64,000 nucleotides of DNA, from positions 2,822,001 through 2,886,000 of the forward strand of contig NC_002678.2 in NCBI RefSeq assembly GCF_000009625.1, in the 5' to 3' direction. The notes beneath the pieces were generated by a model, which worked only from the letters and a program-made list of their open reading frames with translations, did no database searches and had not been told where the DNA came from. Position 1 is the first letter of the stretch. Each line of letters opens with the position of its first letter. A program made the position numbers and the translations under genes. This stretch comes from Mesorhizobium japonicum MAFF 303099 (GTDB lineage Bacteria > Pseudomonadota > Alphaproteobacteria > Rhizobiales > Rhizobiaceae). Of this stretch, positions 20,080 to 28,518 are shown in pieces.

Positions 20080-21064
20080 TCTGTCCGCCGAACACCTCGA
20101 AGAGCATGAGCAGGAAGCCGAGGCGGCCGAGGCAAGGCCGCGCGCCCAGCGCCGCATGGCGCCGATCGTGCCGGCGCAGAACATCGCCGGCCGGGCGCTC
20201 GTCCTGGTCATCGCCATCATGACCTTCCTGTCCTGCTTGACGTTCGGCGCGGTGACGCTGGTGCGCGACACCGCCTCGGTCTGGGAGAACCAGATCTCGC
20301 GCGAGGCGACGATCCAGATCAAACCGGCCGACGGCCTCGACATGGAGGCCGCCCTTGCCCAGGCCTCGCAGATCGCCGGCGAATTTCCAGGCGTCAAGTC
20401 GACAAGGATCATCGACCGCGATGCGACCGCGAGGCTGCTGGAGCCATGGCTTGGTTCGGGCCTCAACATCGACGAGTTGCCGGTGCCGCGCCTGATCATC
20501 GTCACCATCGATGAGAACAGCCCGCCCGACTTCGCCGCCATGCGCGCGGCGATCACGCCGAAACTGCCGAGTGCATCGCTCGACGATCACCGCACCTGGG
20601 TCGACCGGCTGGTGGCCATGGCCCGCACCACGGTGACCATCGGCATTGCCGTGCTGGCGCTGATGCTGTCGGCGACGGTGCTGACCGTGGTGTTCGCGAC
20701 CCGCGGCGCCATGGCCGGCAACGGCCATATCATCGAGGTGCTGCATTTCGTCGGTGCCGAGGCGGCCTTCATCGCGCGCGAATTCCGCCGGCATTTCCTG
20801 GTCACCGGCATGAAGGGCGCGGCCGCCGGCGGTGCTGCCGCGGTGCTGGTCTTCATCGTCTTTTCCTGGTGGTCGTCACGCAACATGGCGACGCCGCAGG
20901 CCGATCAGGCGACTGCCCTCTTCGGCAATTTCGCCATCGGCTCGGCGGGCTATCTCGGCGTCGTCCTCATGGTGCTGGTGATCGGCGCGCTGACGGCGGC
21001 AACCTCGCATGCCACCGTCGTCGCCTATCTCAGCGACATCGATGTTCGCCAACCCGACGCATGA
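20072..21064 (+). CDS. ftsX: cell-division membrane protein FtsX
   Basis: FtsX is the inner-membrane partner of FtsE. The 330-residue product starts with a ~45-residue charged cytoplasmic tail and a first helix (ALVLVIAIMTFLSCLTFGAV). An extracytoplasmic loop of about 130 residues follows, then three more helices, the four-helix FtsX plan. The long Glu/Ala-rich N-terminal tail is typical of alphaproteobacteria. The 8-bp overlap with ftsE implies coupled translation. A weak hairpin plus T-run follows the gene. Confidence 0.92.
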   Translation: MTDLSAEHLEEHEQEAEAAEARPRAQRRMAPIVPAQNIAGRALVLVIAIMTFLSCLTFGAVTLVRDTASVWENQISREATIQIKPADGLDMEAALAQASQIAGEFPGVKSTRIIDRDATARLLEPWLGSGLNIDELPVPRLIIVTIDENSPPDFAAMRAAITPKLPSASLDDHRTWVDRLVAMARTTVTIGIAVLALMLSATVLTVVFATRGAMAGNGHIIEVLHFVGAEAAFIAREFRRHFLVTGMKGAAAGGAAAVLVFIVFSWWSSRNMATPQADQATALFGNFAIGSAGYLGVVLMVLVIGALTAATSHATVVAYLSDIDVRQPDA

Positions 21065-21114
21065 AAGGGAACTGGGGATGGAGGCTGGCTGATCACGGAT
21101 GAAGAAACGGCGTA

Positions 21115-21133
21115 ACGCAAAGTGCGTCTTTTA
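21115..21133 (+). terminator. weak candidate terminator after ftsX
   Basis: ACGCA (21115-21119), a 3-nt AAG loop and TGCGT (21123-21127) form a short stem followed by CTTTTA. Only 5 bp of stem, so it is probably a partial terminator between ftsX and the ydcF-type gene. Confidence 0.3.
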
Positions 21134-21165
21134 CCTACCCAAGGCCGCATTTCAGGATTAACCAT

Positions 21166-21891
21166 ATGGTTATGGACGTGCGGGATTCGACCGGGACGGT
21201 TGGACAGATGCCAGTGGTGGTTGCGCGTCTGCGCGACCATAGCGGGATTAGCCGTTTAAAGACCGCACTGCGAATATCCGCACTCTCCCTCCTCATCCTT
21301 GCAGTCTTGTTTGCCGGCGGCTTCGGCTGGTTCGCCAACAAGGTCGCGCATCTTACCACGCCCGCCAATCCGGAGAAGGCCGATGCCATCATCGTGCTGA
21401 CCGGCGGCCAGTCGCGCCTCGATGCGGCGATGGATCTGCTGGCGTCCGGCAAGGGCGAGCGGCTGTTGATCAGCGGCGTGCATCCATCCGCCAGCCGGCG
21501 CCAGCTCCAGGCCGCGACCGGCGGCGACAAGAACCTGTTTTCCTGCTGCGTCGACATCGACCGCGCCGCGTTGGATACGATCGGCAATGCCGAGGAAAGT
21601 GCCAAATGGGTCGAAAGCCATGCCTATGGCACGGTGATCTTGGTCACCAACAATTACCACATGCCGCGCAGCCTGCTGGAAATGGGCCGCCTGCTGCATG
21701 GCGCCAAGCTGGAACCCTATCCGGTGGTCAATTCCAATCTCGACAATGGCGGCTGGCTGACCAAGCCGCGGGCGCTGCGCGTGCTGTTCACCGAATACAC
21801 CAAATATCTGCTGGCGCTGGCGCGCGGCATCGTGCCGGTGAAACCGACACCGGACGGCATTGCGCTGGCCGAGACCGCGGCCGGCGGCTGA
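21166..21891 (+). CDS. YdcF/ElyC-family DUF218 envelope protein
   Basis: A 241-residue protein with one N-terminal membrane helix (ISALSLLILAVLFAGGFGW) and an extracytoplasmic DUF218 domain. The domain motifs are ADAIIVLTGGQSRLDAA near the start, RLLISGVHPS in the middle and VTNNYHMPRS near the end. Family members ElyC and SanA act in envelope or lipid-carrier metabolism. ATGs at 21166 and 21172 are both possible. A perfect 14-bp palindrome (TAACCATATGGTTA, 21159-21172) overlaps the first. In relatives a plsC gene follows directly; here three genes intervene. Confidence 0.85.
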   Translation: MVMDVRDSTGTVGQMPVVVARLRDHSGISRLKTALRISALSLLILAVLFAGGFGWFANKVAHLTTPANPEKADAIIVLTGGQSRLDAAMDLLASGKGERLLISGVHPSASRRQLQAATGGDKNLFSCCVDIDRAALDTIGNAEESAKWVESHAYGTVILVTNNYHMPRSLLEMGRLLHGAKLEPYPVVNSNLDNGGWLTKPRALRVLFTEYTKYLLALARGIVPVKPTPDGIALAETAAGG

Positions 21892-21906
21892 GCCCCCGGC
21901 ACCCCA

Positions 21907-22539
21907 TCATTCCTTGTCTGCCCCCTTCGACGCGGCCTTCAGGCGGCTGACCTCTTGCTCGAGCTGTTGAATGCGCCTGTCCCGCTCGCCAAGCGCTGCC
22001 GCCACATCAGCCGCCTCGAAGCGCTGCGGGATGTGTTGCGGGCAATTCGCATCCCAGGCCGAGATCGTGAACAGGATGACCTGCTCGGGCCGCACCTTGT
22101 AATCCTGCGGCATCAGCTTCGCCATCAGCTCGGCATCGTTCTCGACGACGCGCGCCGTGCCCCAGATCTTGATGCGCTGGCGCAGCATGTAATCGATCAG
22201 GAACAGGAAGGCGCGTGGATTGTCCGCCAGATTGCCCTGCGTGATGAACTGCCTGTTGCCGGAAAAATCCGCAAAGCCGATCGTCTTTTCGTCCAGCACC
22301 TTGAGGAAGCCGGCCGGGCCGCCGCGATGCTGGATGTAGGGCTGGCCATCGCCATTGGCCGTCGACAGGAAGACGCTGGTCTGCATCGCGATGAAGGCGG
22401 CAAGGTCCGGCGTGACGACAGCCTGCCAGCCACCACGTTCCTCGACGCGGGCGTAGGACTGGCGCGAGCCCTTGCGCGCCTGGATCGCCTTGACTGTCGG
22501 CGTGAAGGCGACATCGCTGGTGAAAGCATGCGCATTCAT
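21907..22539 (-). CDS. pyridoxamine 5'-phosphate oxidase-like flavoprotein
   Basis: A 210-residue split-barrel FMN-binding family protein. Conserved pieces are FLSTANGDGQPYIQHRGGPAG and FADFSGNRQFITQGNLADNP, typical of predicted pyridoxamine oxidase-related proteins. The last 30 residues form a charged helix (RIQQLEQEVSRLKAASKG), an apparent coiled coil. The start at 22539 has a strong AAGGAGG box. It is downstream of the DUF1348 gene in the same direction, with a hairpin repeat between them. The substrate is unknown, and true PdxH activity is unlikely without the full active-site set. Confidence 0.8.
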   Translation of the reverse strand: MNAHAFTSDVAFTPTVKAIQARKGSRQSYARVEERGGWQAVVTPDLAAFIAMQTSVFLSTANGDGQPYIQHRGGPAGFLKVLDEKTIGFADFSGNRQFITQGNLADNPRAFLFLIDYMLRQRIKIWGTARVVENDAELMAKLMPQDYKVRPEQVILFTISAWDANCPQHIPQRFEAADVAAALGERDRRIQQLEQEVSRLKAASKGADKE

Positions 22540-22568
22540 CGAAACCTCCTTGCTGGACGGCGCTAGAG

Positions 22569-22612
22569 CAATTCCAGGAAAAGTGTAAAGCGGTTTTCCG
22601 TCCGGAATTGCG
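22569..22612. repeat. short rhizobial palindrome (GCAATTCC type)
   Basis: GCAATTCC (22569-22576) pairs with GGAATTGC (22605-22612) and inner GGAAAA (22578-22583) with TTTTCC (22595-22600). This sequence type recurs in rhizobial intergenic regions. It separates the DUF1348 and PNPOx-like genes. Confidence 0.7.
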
Positions 22613-22625
22613 TTAAAACAAAGAG

Positions 22626-23096
22626 CTAAAGCCCGAGCGCCGAGAGCGACGGATGGTCGTCCGGGCGGCGGCCAAGCGGCCAATGATATTTGCGGTCAGC
22701 CGCGCTGATCGGCAGGTCGTTGATGCTGGCGATGCGCAGGCGCATCAGCCCGTGCTCGTCGAATTCCCAGTTCTCATTGCCATAGCTGCGGAACCAGGAG
22801 CCGCTGTCGTCGTGCCATTCATAGGCGAAGCGCACGGCGATGCGGTTGCCGTGGAAGGCCCAGACCTCCTTGATCAACCGGTAATCGAGCTCGCGGCTCC
22901 ATTTGCGCGTCAGGAAAGCCTGGATGGCATCGCGGCCCTGCAGGAATTCGGCGCGGTTGCGCCAGTGGCTGTCGGTCGTATAGGCGAGTGCCACCCGTGC
23001 CGGATCGCGCGAATTCCATGCATCCTCGGCCATGCGGGCCTTTTGCGCCGCGGTCTCGGCGGTAAACGGCGGAAGCGGTGGGCGGCTTTCGGACAT
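22626..23096 (-). CDS. DUF1348 / SnoaL-like nuclear-transport-factor-2 fold protein
   Basis: A 156-residue cone-shaped NTF2-like protein. It carries the DUF1348 pattern [38 protein letters not shown] and [13 protein letters not shown]. The family has known structures but no established reaction. It is divergent from a LysR gene 134 bp away and upstream of the flavoprotein gene. The three may form one LysR-controlled unit; that is inference. Confidence 0.82.
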   Translation of the reverse strand: MSESRPPLPPFTAETAAQKARMAEDAWNSRDPARVALAYTTDSHWRNRAEFLQGRDAIQAFLTRKWSRELDYRLIKEVWAFHGNRIAVRFAYEWHDDSGSWFRSYGNENWEFDEHGLMRLRIASINDLPISAADRKYHWPLGRRPDDHPSLSALGL

Positions 23097-23230
23097 AAGA
23101 ACTCCATTGCGTGGCTATGCTGCGGGCGTGGCTATGCTGCGGACATGCCATGCCGGACATATAACCCCTTCCATTCCTGAAATGCAGATGGCATATCTGC
23201 AATCATTCCTTCCATTTTCTGGAAGAAGTG

Positions 23231-24133
23231 ATGGATCGTCTCGAAGCCATGTCACTCTTTGTCGCGGCGGTGGAGGCCGGCAGCCTTTCCGCCGCGGCCC
23301 GCCGTTTCGGCATTCCGCTGGCGACCGTCAGCCGCAAGGTTTCCGATCTCGAACGCCATCTCAACACCCGGCTCCTGAACCGTTCGACGCGGCGGCTGAC
23401 GCCGACCGATGCAGGCGAGGCCTATCTTGCTGCCTGCCGCCGCATCCTCGATGACGTTGGCGAGGCTGAACGCGCCGCGGCAGGCGAATACAGCGCTCCG
23501 ACCGGTGAACTGGCCATTACCGCGCCGGTCGTCTTCGGCCGCCTCCATGTGTTGCCGGTCGTCACCGGCTTTCTTTCGGCCTATCCCGACGTGGATATCC
23601 GCCTGACCCTGGCGGACCGCATTACCCAACTGGTCGAGGACCATTTCGACCTCGCGCTGCGCATCGGCCAGTTGCCGGATTCGAGCCTGGTCGCCATTGG
23701 CGTCGGCTCGATCCGCCGCGTCGTCTGCGCCAGCCCGGCCTATCTGGCCGAACACGGCACGCTCACGATCCCGGAAGATCTAGGCACCCACGATTGCATC
23801 ACCTTCGAGGGACTTTCCTCCGCCGCCCCGTGGAGCTTCACCAGAGGCAAGACGGACATCACGGTCCAGGTCCGCTCGCGCCTGCAGGTCAACACCGCCG
23901 AGGCGGCGATCGATGCCGCGATTGCCGGCGTCGGGCTGACGAAAGTGCTTTCCTATCAGGTCGATGCGGCCGTGCGGTCCGGCATGCTGCGCATCGTGCT
24001 GCAAGAGTTCGAGCCGGAACCGTGGCCGGTGAGCCTGGTGCATGCGGGCCACGGCCTGCTGCCGGTCAAGCTGCGCGCCTTTCTCGACTTTGCCGCACCG
24101 CGTCTGAAGGAGCGGCTGGCGCGATTGGAGTAG
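23231..24133 (+). CDS. LysR-family transcriptional regulator (inserted before plsC)
   Basis: A 300-residue LysR regulator with N-terminal helix MDRLEAMSLFVAAVEAGSLS and recognition helix FGIPLATVSRKVSDLERHLN. The linker RLLNRSTRRLTPTDAGEAYL is typical of the CrgA/AaeR-like group of LysR proteins. The ATG at 23231 is preferred over a GTG at 23228 because it gives the standard start and GGAAGAAG sits upstream. It faces the DUF1348 and flavoprotein genes and is the likely regulator of them. It precedes plsC on the same strand by 114 bp. Confidence 0.9.
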   Translation: MDRLEAMSLFVAAVEAGSLSAAARRFGIPLATVSRKVSDLERHLNTRLLNRSTRRLTPTDAGEAYLAACRRILDDVGEAERAAAGEYSAPTGELAITAPVVFGRLHVLPVVTGFLSAYPDVDIRLTLADRITQLVEDHFDLALRIGQLPDSSLVAIGVGSIRRVVCASPAYLAEHGTLTIPEDLGTHDCITFEGLSSAAPWSFTRGKTDITVQVRSRLQVNTAEAAIDAAIAGVGLTKVLSYQVDAAVRSGMLRIVLQEFEPEPWPVSLVHAGHGLLPVKLRAFLDFAAPRLKERLARLE

Positions 24134-24247
24134 CGTGCCTGTCCTGGCGGAAGCCGCGCTTCAGCATCGGCCGGAACACTGCCGCGCCATTTCCTTTTTC
24201 CCCGCGCTTGGTGTAACCAACGCACACTTCCTCACCGGACCTCCCCC

Positions 24248-25036
24248 ATGCTCTATGTCAGATCGCTGGCGTTCAATTTCGTCTTCTACGTCAATCTGAT
24301 CGTCCAGATGATCCTCTGGACCCCCTATTATTTCCTGTCGCCCCGCCACCGCGCCTGGTTCGTGCCGAAATTCTGGTCGCGCAGCTGCATGTGGCTCTAC
24401 GACAAGATCGCCGGCACGAAGAACGACATCACCGGACAGGAAAACCTGCCCGAAGGCTCCTTCATCCTGGCGCCCAAGCACCAGTCGTTCTGGGATGCGA
24501 TCGCCTTCTTCCCCTTCCTCCAGGACCCGCTCTACATCCTCAAGCGCGAACTAACCTGGATCCCGTTCTTCGGCTGGTACATCATGAAGATGCGCATGAT
24601 CCCGGTCGATCGCGGCAGCCGCTCCAAGGCCTTGAAGGCGGTGGTCGCGGCGACCAAGGAAGAGATGGCGCGCAACCCGCGCCAGTTGATCATCTATCCC
24701 GAGGGCACGCGCCGGGCGCCGGGCGACGAGCCGGCCTACAAATACGGCATCGTCGAAATCTACACGCAGCTTGGCGTTCCCGTGGTTCCGGTTGCCCATG
24801 TCGCCGGCCTCTATTGGCCGCGCCGCAAGTTCCTGCGCTATCCCGGCACCATCAAGGCGCGCTTCCTGCCGCCGATCCCACCGGGCCTCGGCAAGGACGA
24901 GTTCATGGCGCGGCTGATCGGCGAGACGGAAGCCGCTTGCGACCAGCTCCTCATTGAGGCATCGCGCGCGCCCAACCCGCCCGCCTTGCCGCCGACGGCG
25001 TTGAAGCGGCTGCGGGAGCTCGGCGCGAAGGTCTGA
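24248..25036 (+). CDS. plsC: 1-acyl-sn-glycerol-3-phosphate acyltransferase
   Basis: This membrane enzyme makes phosphatidic acid from lysophosphatidic acid. The 262-residue product has an N-terminal hydrophobic helix, the catalytic HX4D motif HQSFWD near residue 78, and the acceptor-binding motif YPEGTRR. It starts at ATG 24248 (MLYVRSLAFN). In related genomes it directly follows the ydcF-type gene, so the three genes between them here look inserted. It converges with the LysE gene, 18 bp apart. Confidence 0.92.
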   Translation: MLYVRSLAFNFVFYVNLIVQMILWTPYYFLSPRHRAWFVPKFWSRSCMWLYDKIAGTKNDITGQENLPEGSFILAPKHQSFWDAIAFFPFLQDPLYILKRELTWIPFFGWYIMKMRMIPVDRGSRSKALKAVVAATKEEMARNPRQLIIYPEGTRRAPGDEPAYKYGIVEIYTQLGVPVVPVAHVAGLYWPRRKFLRYPGTIKARFLPPIPPGLGKDEFMARLIGETEAACDQLLIEASRAPNPPALPPTALKRLRELGAKV

Positions 25037-25054
25037 AGACCTCTAGCCAAGCAA

Positions 25055-25681
25055 TCAGCCGTAGACAGCCAGCACGGTGGTCAGCACCAGGGTCGCGGCG
25101 AAGACCATGTTGATGATCCGCGAAGCAACAGGCCTGCGCAGGAAGCGCGCGAACGCCGCGCCGGCAAGCAGCCACACGGCATGGATGACAACGATCATCG
25201 CCGCGAGCACCGTCAGCTTCAGCCATAGGCCGAGTTCCGCACCGCCCTGGCTCGAAGAGGCGCCGGCGAACACGGCGGCGATCGCCACATAGGCTTTCGG
25301 GTTGGCGACCGCCAGCAGAAACCCGGCCAGCCAGGTCGGGCGCGCAGCCTCGGCCGTGCGCGCCGCCAGCGGCGGCGCCGTGGCGATCCCGAAGGCGAGA
25401 TAGAGGATGTAGGCCGCCGACGCGACAACCAGCACCGGCGCCAGTTTCGGTATCGAGCCAAGCACCGCCATAGTCCCGGTCGCCACGACCAGCAGCACGG
25501 CGATTGTGCCGACGACGATTCCCAAGGTGTAGCGCACAGAATCGCGCAGACCGAAGGCGGCGCCAACAGCGGTGACGCTTATCGTAGCCGGCCCTGGACT
25601 GCCCATGACCACCGTGGCGGCCAGCACCAAGGCGAGTAGCGGTCGCCAAAGCTGCGGCTGCGAAAGAAGCGGCTCCGTCAT
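25055..25681 (-). CDS. LysE/RhtB-family amino-acid exporter
   Basis: A 208-residue inner-membrane protein with about six helices. The family signature appears as GSPGPATISVTAVGAAFGLR near residue 28 and FLLAVANPKAYVAI near residue 120. Members export lysine, homoserine or related amino acids. The substrate cannot be deduced. The gene is single, with ATG at 25681 and 86 bp to the aldo/keto reductase gene upstream on the same strand. Confidence 0.88.
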   Translation of the reverse strand: MTEPLLSQPQLWRPLLALVLAATVVMGSPGPATISVTAVGAAFGLRDSVRYTLGIVVGTIAVLLVVATGTMAVLGSIPKLAPVLVVASAAYILYLAFGIATAPPLAARTAEAARPTWLAGFLLAVANPKAYVAIAAVFAGASSSQGGAELGLWLKLTVLAAMIVVIHAVWLLAGAAFARFLRRPVASRIINMVFAATLVLTTVLAVYG

Positions 25682-25767
25682 CGCACCCTCTGTCTTGCCA
25701 ATAGCGAAGGACGCTATGGCAAGACGGGAGCGTGGTCTTGGACGTTCGTGCGTAGAGCGGCCGAACC

Positions 25768-26715
25768 TCAGTCGCTCGCTTTGTCGAGTTCGGCCATGTC
25801 GGCGGCGGTCAATTTCAACGACGCCGCCTTGATCAGGCTGTCCATCTGGCTGGGCTTGGTGGCGCTGGCGATCGGTGCGGTGACGCCTGGCCGCGCGATC
25901 GCCCAGGCAAGAGCGACTTCCGCCTGTTTCGCCGAATGCTTGGCGGATACGACATCAAGAGCGGCCAGAATGCGCATGCCACGCGCGTTCAGATAGCTGC
26001 TGACGCCCTCGCCGCGTTGGCTTTGGCCAAGATCGGCCTCGCTGCGGTATTTGCCGCTTAGGAAACCCTTGGCCAGGCTGAAATAGGTGATGACGCCGAT
26101 ATCCTCGGCCACGCACAGATCGCGCAACGGCCCGTCGAAGGAGGAGCGGTCATAGAGATTGTATTCCGGCTGCAGCACCTCGTAGCGCGGCAGGCTGCGC
26201 AGGCTCGCCACATCGAGCGCGGCGCGCAACTGGCCGGCGTCGAGGTTCGAGCAGCCGATATGGCGGACCTTGCCCTTGGCAAGCAGCTTCTCATAGGCGC
26301 CCAGCGTCTCCTCATAGGGCGTGGCCGGGTCCGGCCAGTGCGACAGATAGAGGTCGATGACATCGGTCCGCAGCCGCTTCAGCGAGGCCTCGACAGCCTT
26401 TTCGATATAGGCGGCGGAGAGGTCCTTGTGCCCCTGCCCCATATCCGAGCCGACCTTGGTGATCACCACGACCTTGTCCCGGTTGCCACGGTCCTTCATC
26501 CAGTTGCCGATGATGGTTTCGGATTCGCCGCCCTTGTTGCCGGGCACCCAGCGTGAATAGGCGTCGGCCGTATCGATGGCGTTCAGTCCGCCCGCGACGA
26601 AGCGGTCGAGCAGGTCGAAAGAGGTTTTCTCGTCGGCGGTCCAGCCGAAGACGTTGCCGCCCAGAACCAGCGGCGCGATGGAAAGGTCGGTGCGACCGAG
26701 ACGGCGTTTTTGCAA
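25768..26715 (-). CDS. aldo/keto reductase
   Basis: A 315-residue NADPH-dependent oxidoreductase with a TIM-barrel fold. The catalytic tetrad is visible: Asp and Tyr in AIDTADAYSRW, Lys in VVVITKVGSD and His in YLSHWPD. The N-terminus MQKRRLGRTDLSIAPLVLGG is typical of the YajO/Tas-like group acting on aldehydes. The start is TTG at 26715 with GGAGA six bases upstream. It is a single gene. The physiological substrate is unknown. Confidence 0.9.
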   Translation of the reverse strand: MQKRRLGRTDLSIAPLVLGGNVFGWTADEKTSFDLLDRFVAGGLNAIDTADAYSRWVPGNKGGESETIIGNWMKDRGNRDKVVVITKVGSDMGQGHKDLSAAYIEKAVEASLKRLRTDVIDLYLSHWPDPATPYEETLGAYEKLLAKGKVRHIGCSNLDAGQLRAALDVASLRSLPRYEVLQPEYNLYDRSSFDGPLRDLCVAEDIGVITYFSLAKGFLSGKYRSEADLGQSQRGEGVSSYLNARGMRILAALDVVSAKHSAKQAEVALAWAIARPGVTAPIASATKPSQMDSLIKAASLKLTAADMAELDKASD

Positions 26716-26838
26716 GATGGTTCTCCGTGATGATTGGGATGGGGCGCATGCAGCCCGTTGGCTAGGTTCGGAGCCTAAGCTAGGTCTTGCCGCGTCGAGG
26801 TCAAAGGCCTGGCCGCCTATTTCAGCAGAGCCAGTGCT

Positions 26839-27360
26839 TCACGATGGCGCTATCCCCCGTGCCACATCCTCCAGCCAATGGTCGCGGATGCCCAATGCTT
26901 CCAGATGCTTCAACGTGCTGAACACATAGTCCTCATTGTTGCCGGATTGGCCGACGGCGCCGCGCACCACCGCCGCCGCATGCGCCGCGTCTAGCGCGCC
27001 GGCATATTGCTCATGCTTGCGATCGACGATGTAGGCCACGGCTTCGACCGTGCCGCCGCCATCGAGGCGAACCTTGAGCGCGCGTTCGAGATAGACGCTG
27101 GTGACAAGCTCGCGTTCACGCAGATAGGCGATCACCTCGTCGCGCAATTCTCCAGGCACGCGGAAAGCCAGGCCGACGCAGGAGCCGCCATGGTCGAGGC
27201 CAAGCACCAGCCCCGGCCGCTCACGCGTGCCACGGTGCACGAAGGAATAGACACAGAGCGAGCGGCGATAGCCATGCAAATGGGCGCGCCGCGTCTCGAC
27301 ATGTGCGAAACCCGGCCGCCAGATCAGCGAACCGTAGCCAAACACCCAAAAATCGCCCAT
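26839..27360 (-). CDS. ChaC-like gamma-glutamylcyclotransferase
   Basis: A 173-residue enzyme predicted to cleave gamma-glutamyl peptides such as glutathione to 5-oxoproline. It has the family's N-terminal signature WVFGYGSLIWRPGF, and the catalytic Glu appears to lie in VYLERALKVRLDG. The length matches ChaC1/2-type proteins. The ATG at 27360 is chosen because the signature immediately follows. It is divergent from the DUF2125 gene, 152 bp apart. Confidence 0.88.
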   Translation of the reverse strand: MGDFWVFGYGSLIWRPGFAHVETRRAHLHGYRRSLCVYSFVHRGTRERPGLVLGLDHGGSCVGLAFRVPGELRDEVIAYLRERELVTSVYLERALKVRLDGGGTVEAVAYIVDRKHEQYAGALDAAHAAAVVRGAVGQSGNNEDYVFSTLKHLEALGIRDHWLEDVARGIAPS

Positions 27361-27397
27361 ATCGCCGTGCCTGATTGCAAAAAGAATGGCCACACCG

Positions 27398-27418
27398 CAC
27401 CGGAAACCGGTGTTTTTT
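27398..27418 (+). terminator. intrinsic-type terminator in the ChaC/DUF2125 spacer
   Basis: A perfect 6-bp stem CACCGG (27398-27403), loop AAA and CCGGTG (27407-27412) is followed by TTTTTT. It faces right, 95 bp before the DUF2125 start, with no rightward gene upstream in the spacer. It may end an antisense transcript or attenuate the DUF2125 leader. Confidence 0.5.
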
Positions 27419-27512
27419 CCGTCCGTCCCCGGCTACCTATCCGTCAATGTCTACCTGGTTGTTGGAATCGAAGGTTCGTCCACCAACACCGTGGGTTAAT
27501 GAGAGCCAAAGC

Positions 27513-28511
27513 ATGACGTCAAGTGACGAACGCCAACCAAAGTCCCGCCGCGGCCTGTTCTGGCTTGTGGCGTTCATCGTTGTGTTGTTCGCCGTCTACA
27601 GCGGCGGCTGGTTCTATCTGGCCAACAGGGTCAGGGCCGAGGCCGACAAGGCGGTCGCCACGCTCAACAAGAGCGGCATCAATGCCGGCTGCGCCAATCT
27701 CCAGGTCAGCGGCTATCCCCTGAGCTTTACCGTCTCTTGCGACAATCTGGCGTATGAGGACGATGCCAAGAACATCGCGGCCTCGGCCGGCTCCTTCAAT
27801 GCCGTCGCGCAGATCATCCAGCCCTTGTCGCCGGTCGCCGATCTGCGCGGGCCGCTCAGGACCTCCGTCCCCGGCATGGTGCCGCTGTGGATCGACTGGG
27901 ACAATCTGCAGGCCAAGGTCAAACTGTCATGGCCGCTGCCGCAGCGCGTTGCGCTGCAGGCGGAGGGCCTGTCGGGCCAGACCGATCCGGCCGACGACAC
28001 CGACCCGGTGGAACTGTTCAGCGCCGGCAGGGCAGCCGGCCAGTTGCAGCCGAACGGTCAGGACGTCGACTATGTCGGCAGCTTCACCGATCTGGAGATC
28101 GACCCGGATGCGATCGGCGGCCGCGTGCTGCCGGCGCTCGATGCCAGCGGCGACGCCACGCTGAAGAATGGTGTCGCGCTGATCGGTACGCAGGTGAAGA
28201 GCCTTCGGGGCCAAAAGGTCGAGATCCGCAACCTCGATTTGTCGTCAGGCACGGCGCGGGTCACCGTTTCCGGGCCGCTGTCGGTCGACACCGAAGGCCT
28301 GGTCGACGCCGATCTGATGATCAGGATAAAGGATCCGAAGGCCGTGGCATCCATCCTTGCCGGTGCCATACCCGAGCAGAAGAATGCGATCGAACAGGGT
28401 TTTGCCGCGCTCGCCATGCTCGGCAGCGAACCGTCGATGCCGCTGAAAGTGGTCAAAGGCAAGGCCTCGCTCGGCTTCATCCCGCTCGGCAAGATCAAGC
28501 CGGTACAATAG
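27513..28511 (+). CDS. DUF2125 domain protein
   Basis: A 332-residue predicted inner-membrane-anchored periplasmic protein. It has a charged start, one helix (LFWLVAFIVVLFAVYSGGWF) and a long beta-rich domain. Two conserved cysteines lie in GCANLQVSGYPLSFTVSCDN, a pattern specific to the DUF2125 family. Family members are found mainly in alphaproteobacteria and have no defined function. The ATG at 27513 places the helix properly. PfkB follows after 7 bp, so the two are likely co-transcribed. Confidence 0.85.
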   Translation: MTSSDERQPKSRRGLFWLVAFIVVLFAVYSGGWFYLANRVRAEADKAVATLNKSGINAGCANLQVSGYPLSFTVSCDNLAYEDDAKNIAASAGSFNAVAQIIQPLSPVADLRGPLRTSVPGMVPLWIDWDNLQAKVKLSWPLPQRVALQAEGLSGQTDPADDTDPVELFSAGRAAGQLQPNGQDVDYVGSFTDLEIDPDAIGGRVLPALDASGDATLKNGVALIGTQVKSLRGQKVEIRNLDLSSGTARVTVSGPLSVDTEGLVDADLMIRIKDPKAVASILAGAIPEQKNAIEQGFAALAMLGSEPSMPLKVVKGKASLGFIPLGKIKPVQ

Positions 28512-28518
28512 CGCGCCC

